DNA from: Burkholderiales bacterium
Lineage (GTDB): Bacteria > Pseudomonadota > Gammaproteobacteria > Burkholderiales > Burkholderiaceae_D
Assembly (NCBI GenBank): GCA_005800405.1
Contig: SYFN01000086.1
Coordinates: 1 to 12,708, forward strand
Length of the DNA stretch: 12,708 nucleotides
Direction: 5' to 3'
Below the pieces are notes generated by a model, which ran no database searches, was not told the origin of the DNA, and was given only the letters and a program-made list of their open reading frames with translations. The position numbers were made by a program, and so were the translations under genes. Shown here piece after piece: positions 1-7,521 of this stretch (its first letter is position 1; every line of letters starts with the position of its first letter).

Positions 1-1
1 C

Positions 2-514
2 GGTGGCCCACCGCCCGGTGATTTCCGCACCTGGGAGCGCGAGCAATGGATCGCCGCCGTCGATGCCAACATGCTCACACCCATTGAACTCATACGCGCC
101 ACCGTTGATGGCATGATGGGACGGGGTTTTGGCCGCATCATCAATATTACCTCCAGTGCAGTAAAAGCACCGATCGATATCCTCGGTCTCTCCAATGGTG
201 CGCGCGCCGGACTGACGGGTTTTATCGCAGGTCTCTCGCGCACGACGGTGCACAAGAACGTCACCATCAATAATCTTTTGCCCGGTCCTTTCGAGACCGA
301 CCGGCTGTGGGCGACCTTCGAGGCTGCCGCCAAATCCACGGGCAAGGATCTGGATTCACTGGTAACAGCGCGGCGTGATTCCAATCCTGCAAAGCGTTTC
401 GGCACACCGGCCGAGTTCGGCGCTTTCTGTGCTTTCTTGTGCAGCGCCCATGCCAGCTACATGACGGGGCAGAACATTCTGCTTGATGGCGGTGCTTATC
501 CGGGTACGTTCTGA
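2..514 (+). CDS. SDR-family oxidoreductase with atypical active site (5' partial)
   Basis: This is the C-terminal part of a short-chain dehydrogenase/reductase; the reading frame is open to the left edge, so the start and the N-terminal NAD(P)-binding glycine motif lie outside. The visible part begins with GGPPPG, which usually follows the NAG motif. It continues through IINITSS (strand 5 and the catalytic-serine region) and LLPGPFETDRL (the PG motif after strand 6) to the usual C-terminus ITGQ/LLDGG-like MTGQNILLDGG. The odd point is the active site: 13 residues after the catalytic-position Ser (152-154) the usual Tyr is a Ser (191-193), and at +17 the usual Lys is an Arg (203-205), within GLSNGARAGLTGF. 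I recall a subgroup of FabG-like annotated SDRs with this variant. Substrate unknown; canonical Tyr/Lys chemistry is not expected. Family assignment is firm, function is not. Confidence 0.93.
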   Translation, partial: GGPPPGDFRTWEREQWIAAVDANMLTPIELIRATVDGMMGRGFGRIINITSSAVKAPIDILGLSNGARAGLTGFIAGLSRTTVHKNVTINNLLPGPFETDRLWATFEAAAKSTGKDLDSLVTARRDSNPAKRFGTPAEFGAFCAFLCSAHASYMTGQNILLDGGAYPGTF

Positions 515-597
515 GCGGACGGAATCCGAGGTTCTTTCTCACTCTGCAAGCAGCGTTGTTGCGGATGAGATTTGATCGCATATGTAGAACAGTGCTC

Positions 598-603
598 AAG
601 GAG
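598..603 (+). promoter_or_regulatory. Ribosome binding site deciding the NTF2-like start
   Basis: AAGGAG lies six bases before the ATG at 610. It favours this start over the in-frame ATG at 556, which would add 18 residues ahead of an otherwise well-formed signal peptide. Confidence 0.75.
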
Positions 604-609
604 ACCCTC

Positions 610-1062
610 ATGCGACGCTACATTGCAACGCTGATGTTTTGCATTATCCAAATCACCTCGGCACCAGCCCATGCCGCCAGCTGCGATCCAGTGACTGAGG
701 CGCAAGTTCAGGCTGCCGAGGATGCGCGCTACGCCGCGCAAACCAGCCTTGACTTTAGCGCGCTGGAACGTCTTCTTGCCGATGATCTGATTTACATTCA
801 CAGCTCGGCGTTGGTTGATAACAAACAGTCCTACATGGCTTCAATGCGCGATGGCAGCGTGCGATATCTCGCGATGAAACGTTCGGAGGCGCAGGTGCGG
901 TCGTTTGGCTGTCTCGCGGTGATGACGGGTATTGGTCAATTCGACGTACAGATCAAGGATAAGCTGTTGAATGTCGAGCTTCGCTTTCATAGCCTGTGGA
1001 TCCATCGCGATGGAAGGCTGCAGTTCGTCTCGTGGCAGTCGACGCGGCTGCCTCAGAAATAG
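610..1062 (+). CDS. Exported NTF2/SnoaL-like (DUF4440-type) small protein
   Basis: A 150-residue protein with a Sec signal peptide: MRRYIATLMF, a hydrophobic stretch, then AHA|ASC as probable cleavage site near residue 22. The mature part has the layout of NTF2-like folds: an opening helix pair (EAQVQAAEDARYAAQTSLD), then ALERLLADDLIYIHSSALVDNKQSYMASMRDG, then strands with LRFHSLWIHRDGRLQFVSWQSTRL. This matches exported DUF4440/SnoaL-like proteins, which are often of unknown function though some relatives are isomerases or hydrolases. The start was chosen for its good ribosome binding site. It lies 95 bases after the SDR gene on the same strand, so co-transcription is possible but unproven. 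It ends 26 bases before the end of the converging SOUL-family gene. The fold assignment is likely; no activity can be read from it. Confidence 0.82.
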   Translation: MRRYIATLMFCIIQITSAPAHAASCDPVTEAQVQAAEDARYAAQTSLDFSALERLLADDLIYIHSSALVDNKQSYMASMRDGSVRYLAMKRSEAQVRSFGCLAVMTGIGQFDVQIKDKLLNVELRFHSLWIHRDGRLQFVSWQSTRLPQK

Positions 1063-1088
1063 GTGCTAATAATTTTGATAGCTATTTG

Positions 1089-1736
1089 TCATTTGCCCGA
1101 CACCTCAATCAGAATTTCATTGCGCCGACGCCAAGGCAGCGTGAATGGATCGTTGTAGCGCGCGATTTGTGGGGTACCAGTGAGCATCAATTGACGCGCG
1201 CTGGCCCACTGCTGCAGTTTTTCAGTGTTTTCTCGTATCGAGGCTGCTGTGGTCCAGCCGCTGAACCGAACGGCGACGACATCATGTTCGCCGACCTTGC
1301 GCAGCGTAATTTGCGTATTGTTGGGGCGGGGCAGGGTGTCCAGTTTTTCCTGACTGGGCATGACGAAGTGCATTTTCCATCCCGACTCGGCGGGTGCTAA
1401 TGTCACTGGTGCCGTCATCGAAATCCTGCGGCTATTTCCTGCATCAGCCGTGTTATCACCAAAAATATAAGCGGCGATGCGACGAAAACCTGTCTGACTG
1501 GCAGAATCAAAATCACCGCTCAGGATGGTCTCGGCAACCACAAACCCGGGGTATCGTCGGTGCTCGAATGGGGCTTCGGACGCCAATACTTGGTAAGCGG
1601 GTTCTTCAATAGCCATCACATCTCCGGCACTGAATAGGGTGAATAGAAAAAATGTACCAACGATTTCCGCAGCATGATGCGCGATATCCGTGATATTTCG
1701 TGATGCATGATGACGTCGAATTGTCGTGATGAGCAT
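1089..1736 (-). CDS. SOUL heme-binding-family protein, probably exported
   Basis: A 215-residue protein of the SOUL/HBP family. Family signatures visible: FEHRRYPGFVVAET near residue 57, GFRRIAAYIFGDN near 83, ISMTAPVTLA near 105, GWKMHFVMPS near 119, LPRPNN near 135, AVRFSGW near 155, and the C-terminal ARYNDPFTLPWRRRNEILIEV. Eukaryotic members bind heme; most bacterial members are uncharacterised. The N-terminus is basic, then carries a hydrophobic run (IVGTFFLFTLF) ending at DVMA|IEEP, so export is likely; an internal ATG at residue 41 would remove that signal. It begins only seven bases after the end of the hydrolase pseudogene on the same strand and is probably the last gene of that transcription unit. 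No strong ribosome binding site precedes the chosen ATG, so the exact start is uncertain. Confidence 0.88.
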   Translation of the reverse strand: MLITTIRRHHASRNITDIAHHAAEIVGTFFLFTLFSAGDVMAIEEPAYQVLASEAPFEHRRYPGFVVAETILSGDFDSASQTGFRRIAAYIFGDNTADAGNSRRISMTAPVTLAPAESGWKMHFVMPSQEKLDTLPRPNNTQITLRKVGEHDVVAVRFSGWTTAASIRENTEKLQQWASARQLMLTGTPQIARYNDPFTLPWRRRNEILIEVSGK

Positions 1737-1743
1737 CGTATTT

Positions 1744-2604
1744 TCAGTTCAGATGCTTCTGCATCCACTGTCACAGCAACGTGAAAATAGCATCCCGGTT
1801 GGTCTCATTAAAGTTTTCATGAAAATTCTCCGGAAAATAATGTAGCTCACGGCACGTCACGGGAAGGGTATCCAGCATTTGACGGCTGATATTTGCATCA
1901 GCCAGTTTGTCATCACCGGCGACGACCGCAAATACCGGATGCTGCCATTGATTCAAATTGCCACCGAGTGCCGACTACGCGTCGAGCAAACTAAGTCCAA
2001 ACCGCATGCTGGCCTTACGACCGCGGCGATGTGCCTGCTCATCACGATAGTGGCGCTCAATAATGGCTGGATCATGCGTGAGCCATTCCGTGGGTGAGTT
2101 CATCGGTACCTTTGCTGTGGGAAATAGCTTGGCCAGCAAACCGGAAAGATGCACCACCAGCGCCGGCACCGGAATCGCATTGGCGTAGTAGGGCGATAAA
2201 AGTATGACGCCGCGAATATCAAAAGATTCAAGTCTTTTGTTGATTTCCAGATGAGTGGCGATCAATGCACCCATCGAATGTCCCATCAGAAAAATAGGCA
2301 GGGTCGGGTACTCGGCACGCGTCCACGCCAGCATGCGCTCTACATCATCAAGAAAAACACCAAAATTTGGAATATCGATACGCGCTCTCTGGCCATGACC
2401 GGTAAGGTCAAAGCTGATCGTGGTGACTTCCTGTGCCCGGAAATACGCACCCACGGTTGCATAATCGCCCGAGTGCGACATGCCGCCGTGGATGGCGACG
2501 ATCACGGCGTGTGGATGTCTTGCCTCCCACAGGCGAACGATGCGATCACCGTCCGCGAATGGCCGCTGAAGTAACCAGTCTTCCTGGTAGATATTTTCAG
2601 TCAT
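1744..2604 (-). pseudogene. Monoglyceride-lipase-like alpha/beta hydrolase, interrupted by in-frame stops
   Basis: An alpha/beta-hydrolase (Hydrolase_4, monoacylglycerol-lipase-like) whose reading frame is broken without any frameshift. The first 209 codons encode the oxyanion region VIVAIHGG, LTGHGQR, and the nucleophile motif GHSMG with Ser110. A TAG then occurs at 1977-1975, after FGLSLLDA. The same frame continues as SALGGNLNQWQHPVFAVVAGDD, which supplies the probable acid Asp232, and FPENFHENFNE, which supplies the catalytic His262. A second in-frame TGA at 1773-1771 is followed by QWMQKHLN and a third stop at 1746-1744; this tail looks like a natural hydrolase C-terminus. The full frame would encode 286 residues, a normal length. 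The product of the first segment lacks the Asp and His and should be inactive. CAG to TAG and CGA to TGA would each explain a stop. It lies 41 bases after the AlkB-like gene. Readthrough is possible but unsupported. Confidence 0.83.
1975..1977 (-). other. Premature amber (TAG) codon within the hydrolase frame
   Basis: TAG sits between codons for LLDA and SALGG in one continuous hydrolase frame. It separates the nucleophile-bearing part from the part with the acid and histidine of the triad. Confidence 0.85.
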
Positions 2605-2645
2605 GGTTCCATCATTGAAGAGTTACGCCGACGAACAGGGTATCG

Positions 2646-3620
2646 TCATGCCAGCGACAGCTGGTAGGCTTTCAGGCGTGGTGTCATCACCCATTTATAA
2701 AGCGGTGGCAGTATCGCCAGCACTGACATACCTGCGTAACCTGTTGGCATCTGCGGCGAGACAGGAGAGCGGTAAAGCGCATCGCAATCCAGTGAGGGTT
2801 CAGTATGATGCGCTGCATGGCGCGGCAGATTGAACAGCAGGGCGTCGGCGACGAGATTGGCACAGTCCCAGGTGTGAGCAATACCCATGCGCTCGGGCTT
2901 GCCATTGATTTCGGCGCGCTGTAATCCCCAATGCTCGACATAGTCGATACTGCCGACCAGCAGCAGCGCGAACGCCGCCTGTATCCCACAAAATGCCAGC
3001 GTCTTGATACCGCCGATGGCGAACATCAGCGCATATAGCAGGCAGGTAGCCCCGAGCAGCGCGAGTGCCTCATTCCATCGGCCCGGCTGGGCGCGAGAGA
3101 GACGGACCGCGTCCGTGAATACACCGTAAAAATACCGTGGCAGGAAAGTCCATAGCCCCTCATGCAGCCGTGCAGTGGCAGGGTCGTTGTACGTGGCCGC
3201 CGCCCGGTGATGGCCGCGATTGTGCTCAATGGCGTAGTGCCCATAAGCGACCGAGAGTAGCAACAGACGCGCCAAAACGCGATCGGGCAGCGCGCGCCGA
3301 TGTCCCAGCTCGTGGGCCAGCACAATGCCAATACCACCCAAGACATAACCGCACGACAGCGCCAGCCACACCAGACCCCACCAATCCAGTGCCGGCGCTT
3401 GCGTGGCCAGCCCGAGGCTCATGAGGATGACGAGCGCCAGAATCAGTCGGGGAAAACCCCGGCCCCAGCGCGGCTGTCGGGCGGCGTTTTTGCCGGGCCC
3501 GACCCACCACTCTGCGACGGGCAGCACGACCGCTGCAATGACGACGGAGAGCCCATACCAGCCAGATGCCCACGCAAGAAGCGGGGAGATTGTAAATGCG
3601 AAAGGCAGGATCAGATGCAT
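2646..3620 (-). CDS. AlkB-like integral-membrane hydroxylase (alkane 1-monooxygenase / membrane desaturase family)
   Basis: A 324-residue inner-membrane non-heme di-iron protein. All histidine motifs of the AlkB/XylM group are present: HELGHRR at 103-109, YGHYAIEHNRGHH at 126-138, DYVEHWGL at 226-233 (AlkB has NYxEHYGL) and LPRHAAHH at 265-272. There are several hydrophobic segments, for example residues 4-38, 59-75, 79-102, 186-204 and 206-224. Family members use O2 and electrons from rubredoxin or ferredoxin to hydroxylate terminal methyl or aromatic methyl groups. It is shorter than typical AlkB (about 400 residues), carries no fused rubredoxin, and none is encoded nearby, so an alkane substrate is not assured. 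It is probably the first gene of a minus-strand unit with the hydrolase and SOUL genes. No clear ribosome binding site precedes the ATG; no better in-frame start is visible. Confidence 0.9.
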   Translation of the reverse strand: MHLILPFAFTISPLLAWASGWYGLSVVIAAVVLPVAEWWVGPGKNAARQPRWGRGFPRLILALVILMSLGLATQAPALDWWGLVWLALSCGYVLGGIGIVLAHELGHRRALPDRVLARLLLLSVAYGHYAIEHNRGHHRAAATYNDPATARLHEGLWTFLPRYFYGVFTDAVRLSRAQPGRWNEALALLGATCLLYALMFAIGGIKTLAFCGIQAAFALLLVGSIDYVEHWGLQRAEINGKPERMGIAHTWDCANLVADALLFNLPRHAAHHTEPSLDCDALYRSPVSPQMPTGYAGMSVLAILPPLYKWVMTPRLKAYQLSLA

Positions 3621-3675
3621 ATGGGCCCGGGGCTAAGTCCCGTACTGGGTTGTTAATGAGACTTGAGTCAAAAGC

Positions 3676-3706
3676 GTGAACAACGGGTTGATCTTACACC
3701 GTTCAC
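3676..3706. repeat. Imperfect inverted repeat, possible operator
   Basis: Arms GTGAAC and GTTCAC with inner CGG/CCG, offset by two unpaired bases, span 31 bases about 55 bases upstream of the AlkB-like start. This is the size of a regulator-binding dyad, but no regulator gene is in the window. Confidence 0.25.
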
Positions 3707-3813
3707 CGTCCGCGCTTTGGGCCGGGCGATCAATACCGCCAAGCGCTTCAGCGAATCGGCACTTCATCACAAAATATAGTCATTTGATAACTACAATGAC
3801 CGAATCTGTTTGG

Positions 3814-3822
3814 TGCTACATT
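3814..3822 (+). promoter_or_regulatory. Possible extended -10 promoter element for the envelope cluster
   Basis: TGC followed by TACATT fits an extended -10 pattern, about 130 bases before the lipoprotein start. No convincing -35 lies at 17 bases; TTGATA at 3784-3789 is too far upstream. It is a candidate only. Confidence 0.25.
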
Positions 3823-3953
3823 TTGTATCTCGATAAAACGCCGGTTGAAATGTAAAAAACAGTGCGACTTCGTCCTCGGGGAGCGCGAGCGAAACAGGTT
3901 CCGAGAAAAAAACTAAAAATGTAGTTCAAATGAACAACAACGGAATGATTTCG

Positions 3954-5387
3954 ATGAAAACAACAAGCATTTTTTTTCGGTGCGTGCTACTTTTTATTTT
4001 CCTGAGTTTAGCTGGTTGCGCCGGCACCTCAAATGGCAGTAAAAACAAGCTACTGAAGCTGCGCGCAGCGTCGAATTTCGAGGGCGCTGCGCAGCTTTTC
4101 CTCACTAAAGACCAAAAACCAAACTACAACGCGAATGATTTGCAGCAGACGCTGGAAGCTGCGAAGGCATTTCACGATGCCGGCCGATGGAAAGAGAGTA
4201 ATGAAGCGTTCGCGCGTGCGCACAGTCTGATGCCCTGGAAAGAAGATACAGTCGATACGCCAACAGAAATCGTGGATCTGGTTGCGACGACAGTGACAAG
4301 CAGCGCTTTTGGCCCCTATCAGGGAAAAATTCATGAAGGTGTCATGATTGATTTTTACCGAGCACTCAACAATCTGATGATGCGCCGTGAGAATGCACGT
4401 GTGTCGTTCAATCGTCTCCAGGAACGGCAGAGTAACGCAGTGGTTCAGCTGGGTGCTTTTGCGCGCGCCTCGGCCAACGGCGCGACCGCCGGTGCGCAGG
4501 AAGCACAAAAAACGGGTACCGGTGTCGGTATGGATAAAATCCAGGGCGAGCTCGCGCGCGGTACGGGCAAGATCCAACCGGGCATCATGATGTCCGAAAT
4601 ACGCAATTCGGCGGGTGATGTGATGTCGGCATTGTTCCGCGCTACCTCCGCTGATCCCCAGGATCAGCAGGACCCCCGCATCCAATCCCTTCTGGCCGCC
4701 GCAGGCGAAAGCGCTGCATCAGGTGAGGGCAAGGCGCTTGTCACGCAGCTGAAGCAGTATCTTGCGACCAACAACAGTTTGAACAATGTTGTCATTGTCC
4801 TGTACGAGGATGGTAATGGTCCTGGTTTTAACGAATTCAAACTGGACCTGCCGCTTTATCTGGTATCGAGCAAGGTGCTGTACAGTGGGATTGCGCTGCC
4901 GGAGTTTCGGGAGGGGCAGGTGGCCGGTGGACGCCTTCTTGTCGGCGAGTCAGGCGTAGCGACGGTGCTGCTCACCGACATGAATCGCATCGCAGGCCTG
5001 GAGTTCGAGAAGTCTTATGAAGGCGTGGTTATCAAGGCAGTTGTGTCAACCATGATCAAAACGGCAGCGCAGTATGCCGCCAATGAAGCAATCGACAAAG
5101 AGGTGGAGAAGAATAAGCTCGATCCACTGGTGGGTGCATTAATGCAGATTGGTACAGCAGCAACGCAGGCAGCAAGCACGAAAGCTGACATTCGAGCGTG
5201 GCGTAATCTCCCCAATACAATACAAATTGCGATCGTCGAGCGCCCCGCGTCAGGTAATCTGTCGCTATTTACTGCAGCGCGCCAACCCGTCGGTAACGTA
5301 CCGGTACCAGCGGAGGGGAATTACCTCATGCTCGTCAAAGCGGCGAGTCCGCAAGGCCAACCTGTTTTTTATGTAGCCAAGCTTTGA
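3954..5387 (+). CDS. COG3014-type outer-membrane lipoprotein
   Basis: A 477-residue predicted lipoprotein. The signal peptide starts MKTTSIFF, has a long hydrophobic core and a lipobox LAGC with lipidated Cys22; the next residues (AGTS) do not suggest inner-membrane retention. The mature N-terminal half is helical and TPR-like, with NFEGAAQLF, AAKAFHDAGRWKESNEAFARA, then PYQGKIHEGVMIDFYRALNNL and RRENARVSFNRLQERQ. The second half holds VVIVLYEDGNGPGFNEFKLDLPLY. This layout matches COG3014-type lipoproteins as I remember them; their function is not established. The ATG at 3954 is preferred because GGAA lies eight bases upstream and it gives a standard signal peptide; ATG at 3930 would add eight residues (MNNNGMIS). 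It is the first gene of a six-gene same-strand run, 22 bases before the LpoB-type gene. Confidence 0.82.
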   Translation: MKTTSIFFRCVLLFIFLSLAGCAGTSNGSKNKLLKLRAASNFEGAAQLFLTKDQKPNYNANDLQQTLEAAKAFHDAGRWKESNEAFARAHSLMPWKEDTVDTPTEIVDLVATTVTSSAFGPYQGKIHEGVMIDFYRALNNLMMRRENARVSFNRLQERQSNAVVQLGAFARASANGATAGAQEAQKTGTGVGMDKIQGELARGTGKIQPGIMMSEIRNSAGDVMSALFRATSADPQDQQDPRIQSLLAAAGESAASGEGKALVTQLKQYLATNNSLNNVVIVLYEDGNGPGFNEFKLDLPLYLVSSKVLYSGIALPEFREGQVAGGRLLVGESGVATVLLTDMNRIAGLEFEKSYEGVVIKAVVSTMIKTAAQYAANEAIDKEVEKNKLDPLVGALMQIGTAATQAASTKADIRAWRNLPNTIQIAIVERPASGNLSLFTAARQPVGNVPVPAEGNYLMLVKAASPQGQPVFYVAKL

Positions 5388-5409
5388 TTATTTGAACGGA
5401 TAACCCATC

Positions 5410-6015
5410 ATGAAAAAATTCTTCAGAAGAGCCTGTCTGCTGACCCTGCCCTTTTTACTTGCTGCGTGTGCGTCGTCTGTGGTGTCGACTAACCCGAAAG
5501 CCAGCAAGGGCAGTATGAACACCTTTGGTCTCACCACGATTGATTTCGATTACGCTGCAAAAAAGTCTCTCGACGATTTTATGATGTCTCCCTGGTTGGC
5601 AAAGAAAGAGGGGCGCTGGCTGGTTCAAATTGGTAACGTTCGTAATGAAACAACGCAAGAGGTAGATACCAAACGCCTGACGCAGCGGATGATGAGTCAC
5701 ATGACGCGTAACGGTAAGTTTGCCTTTTCCTCTGTTGGCGGCAGTTTGGCCGACAGCACTGTAAAGGATTACCGACAACTTGAGAATTCTGATGTTTATG
5801 ATCAGGAGAGTGGCGCAAAAGGGAAAGCGCTCAAGCCTGACCTTTCCATGGTCGGCGAGATAGCACAAACCACCAATATCAGCGCTGACCGTGCCAAGCA
5901 ACAGCTGGAGTATGAATTTCGGTTGCGCGTGACTGACCTGGGCTCTGGGGTGATTGTCTTCGATTCTCTGGTCCCCATCGACAAGCTGGGATCTAACAAG
6001 AATTTTTCCTGGTAA
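5410..6015 (+). CDS. LpoB-type lipoprotein (penicillin-binding-protein-activator family)
   Basis: A 201-residue lipoprotein: MKKFFRRA, a hydrophobic core and lipobox LAAC with Cys20. The mature domain resembles the LpoB/TolB-N-like fold: WLVQIGNVRNETTQEVDTKRL corresponds to the LpoB strand with the conserved N-x-T and the following DT(K/R)L helix start. It is followed by MMSHMTRNGKFAF, LKPDLSMVGEI and the C-terminal QLEYEFRLRVTDLGSGVIVF. In enterobacteria LpoB sits in the outer membrane, crosses the peptidoglycan and activates PBP1b. This protein lacks the long Pro-rich linker of E. coli LpoB and no PBP gene is adjacent, so the partner is unknown. Such LpoB-like proteins are often found beside COG3014 and CsgG/FlgT-like proteins. 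It is 22 bases after the previous gene, with a weak GGA-type ribosome binding site. Confidence 0.82.
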   Translation: MKKFFRRACLLTLPFLLAACASSVVSTNPKASKGSMNTFGLTTIDFDYAAKKSLDDFMMSPWLAKKEGRWLVQIGNVRNETTQEVDTKRLTQRMMSHMTRNGKFAFSSVGGSLADSTVKDYRQLENSDVYDQESGAKGKALKPDLSMVGEIAQTTNISADRAKQQLEYEFRLRVTDLGSGVIVFDSLVPIDKLGSNKNFSW

Positions 6016-6051
6016 GGCCTCGCAGTAAAACCCTTGGAAACCGACCTGGTC

Positions 6052-7299
6052 ATGACAATGTCCCTACGCTCTTTTGTCTCTCGCTTCCTGATGCTCTGTC
6101 TGATCACTTGCAACGTGGCGATTGCTCAAGTAGAGGAAGCAGAGACGAGTGCCGAGGGGCGAGGGGTCACGCGGGCGCAGGCAATTCTTGATGCGCTGTC
6201 CAACGCGAGTGCGCAAGCTTTTGGTTTTACGCTGCAGTCCTCCACGAGGCAAAGCGTAGCGTCTGCCGAGATGCTGGTAGATGATACGCAATCCGCTGTC
6301 CTACTGGAGCAGTTCAACAAGGCGATTGCCAAGCAGGTCAGCACCGACAAAGCGCGTCCGGTCACGGGCTATCAGGTCGACTCTGCCGAGGAGACGCCTA
6401 CGGGTCGATGGGTTGCGCATGTCACCATTCGCTATGCCAACTATGCAAAACTCGGTGCCGATTCGAACCGACGCACCCTCATTATGGCCAGCACCTCAAA
6501 ACAGTATCCTCAAGCGGTGCTTGAGGCAGTCGAGCAGGCGGTGGTTGCGTCGCGTCGATTTGATGTACTCACGCGCAGTCACAATGCAGTTTTCGATAAG
6601 GAAAAGCTTTTCATCACCGGGCCTGATGCATCGCGCACTGAGGTCGCTAGACTTGCTGGTGCCAGTGGCGCGGACTACGTGGTGGTCATTGATCTGCAGG
6701 ATCTCAATGTCCAAAACAATATCCGTGAAGTTATCAAGATGACGGATGAAGTCATCGTTATCAGCAAACTGTCAGGCACCCTGCGCCTGCGCATCATGGA
6801 ATTCACCAGTCGCAAGATCAAGTGGGTGGGCACTCAGATTTTTGCCGAAACGCTCAAAGGCAGTACACAGGTGACGAGCGATGTGCTTGCAAAAAACTTA
6901 TCGGTTGCGGCTCGCAAGCTGGTGTCGGGTATGGTCGACACCATTTTTCCGATCCGCGTCGTTCGACGCGATGGCAGCAGGCTCGTACTCAACCGAGGTG
7001 ACGGTGCCATTGATCAAGGCGAGCAGCTATCCCTTTTTACGCTGGGCGAGGATTTGCGCGACCCCCAGTCCGGTGAGTCGCTCGGGCGCTTGGAGACGCA
7101 TGTAGCCACTGGCACCGTCATCGAGGTGAAGCCAACGTATTCCGTTCTACAGCTGACCTCTGCGTTAACTGTAGCCGACAATACCGAGCTTCTAGTGCGA
7201 TCGCAACTGAATAAAGAGACGCCGCCATCTCCCAATCGACAGCGCGATGCGGCCGCAGAGGGCCGGGAGCGGAATCGCTCGCTGCTCACTGATCACTAA
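6052..7299 (+). CDS. FlgT/CsgG-like periplasmic protein
   Basis: A 415-residue exported protein. The signal peptide ends at about residue 25 (NVAIA|QVEEAE); there is no lipobox. Three parts can be seen. The N-terminal part (about 33-115) begins GRGVTRAQAILDALSNASAQAFG, like the N-domain of flagellar FlgT. The middle part (about 140-300) carries MASTSKQYPQAVLEAVEQAVVASRRFDVLTRS and GASGADYVVVIDLQDL, which read like the CsgG/TolB-N fold. The C-terminal part (about 305-390) has LNRGDGAIDQGEQLSLFTLGEDLRDPQSGESLG, then GTVIEVKPTYSVLQL, like FlgT-C. FlgT forms part of the Vibrio H ring, but no flagellar gene is nearby, so a non-flagellar envelope role is more likely. The start is uncertain: TTG 6034, ATG 6052 and ATG 6058 are all possible. 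ATG 6052 was chosen for signal-peptide form. It is 36 bases after the LpoB-type gene. Confidence 0.78.
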   Translation: MTMSLRSFVSRFLMLCLITCNVAIAQVEEAETSAEGRGVTRAQAILDALSNASAQAFGFTLQSSTRQSVASAEMLVDDTQSAVLLEQFNKAIAKQVSTDKARPVTGYQVDSAEETPTGRWVAHVTIRYANYAKLGADSNRRTLIMASTSKQYPQAVLEAVEQAVVASRRFDVLTRSHNAVFDKEKLFITGPDASRTEVARLAGASGADYVVVIDLQDLNVQNNIREVIKMTDEVIVISKLSGTLRLRIMEFTSRKIKWVGTQIFAETLKGSTQVTSDVLAKNLSVAARKLVSGMVDTIFPIRVVRRDGSRLVLNRGDGAIDQGEQLSLFTLGEDLRDPQSGESLGRLETHVATGTVIEVKPTYSVLQLTSALTVADNTELLVRSQLNKETPPSPNRQRDAAAEGRERNRSLLTDH

Positions 7300-7521
7300 A
7301 CAGAATTTTCGAGTGGCCTGCTATGAATGCTAAAATCACTAATCGATTCGCGACGCTGCTTGCGCTTGCAGCGCTGTTTTTGCTGCAAGCTGTGCAGGCG
7401 CAAGACGCAGTCTCGGAATCGCAGGTCTCAGCCGCTGAGTCAGACAAAGCGCTTGATCGGCTCAGTTTTGGTCAGTGGGTCAGGGATTTTGAAAAACAGT
7501 TTGCGCCGATAGGGCGCCCTG

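Larger units (their letters stand above)
3621..3929. other. Divergent intergenic region between the AlkB-like gene and the envelope cluster
   Basis: About 309 bases with no gene. It should hold promoters for both divergent units. Visible structure: an imperfect dyad with arms GTGAAC (3676-3681) and GTTCAC (3701-3706); an AT-rich stretch at about 3770-3830 with TACAAT (3792-3797) and an extended -10-like TGCTACATT (3814-3822); and in the leader of the plus-strand cluster an inverted repeat CTCGG (3875-3879) / CCGAG (3901-3905) followed by seven A. No riboswitch, tRNA or small ORF was recognised. Confidence 0.6.

Noticed and set aside
1057..1087. AAATAG/CTATTT inverted repeat between the converging NTF2-like and SOUL genes as a bidirectional terminator
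   Set aside because: The stem is AT-only, with a 19-base loop and no clean T-run on either strand; too weak to list as a terminator.
1771..1956. Separate 61-residue gene on the minus strand
   Set aside because: It carries the acid and histidine end of the hydrolase in the same frame as the upstream segment; its only start is a TTG inside hydrolase sequence.
3226..3656. Several overlapping open frames on both strands within the AlkB-like gene
   Set aside because: They are side products of GC-rich codons in the AlkB-like gene; none has a recognisable domain or ribosome binding site.
3970..3977. T8 homopolymer in the lipoprotein signal peptide, a possible second slippage site
   Set aside because: The frame reads ATT TTT TTT CGG and continues normally through the signal peptide and mature protein, so no frame change is needed. 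It also shows that a long T-run need not break a frame in this sequence.
4050..4685. 211-codon open frame on the minus strand
   Set aside because: It lies wholly inside the COG3014-type lipoprotein gene, which has a signal peptide and family-like sequence; the antisense frame has no recognisable domain.
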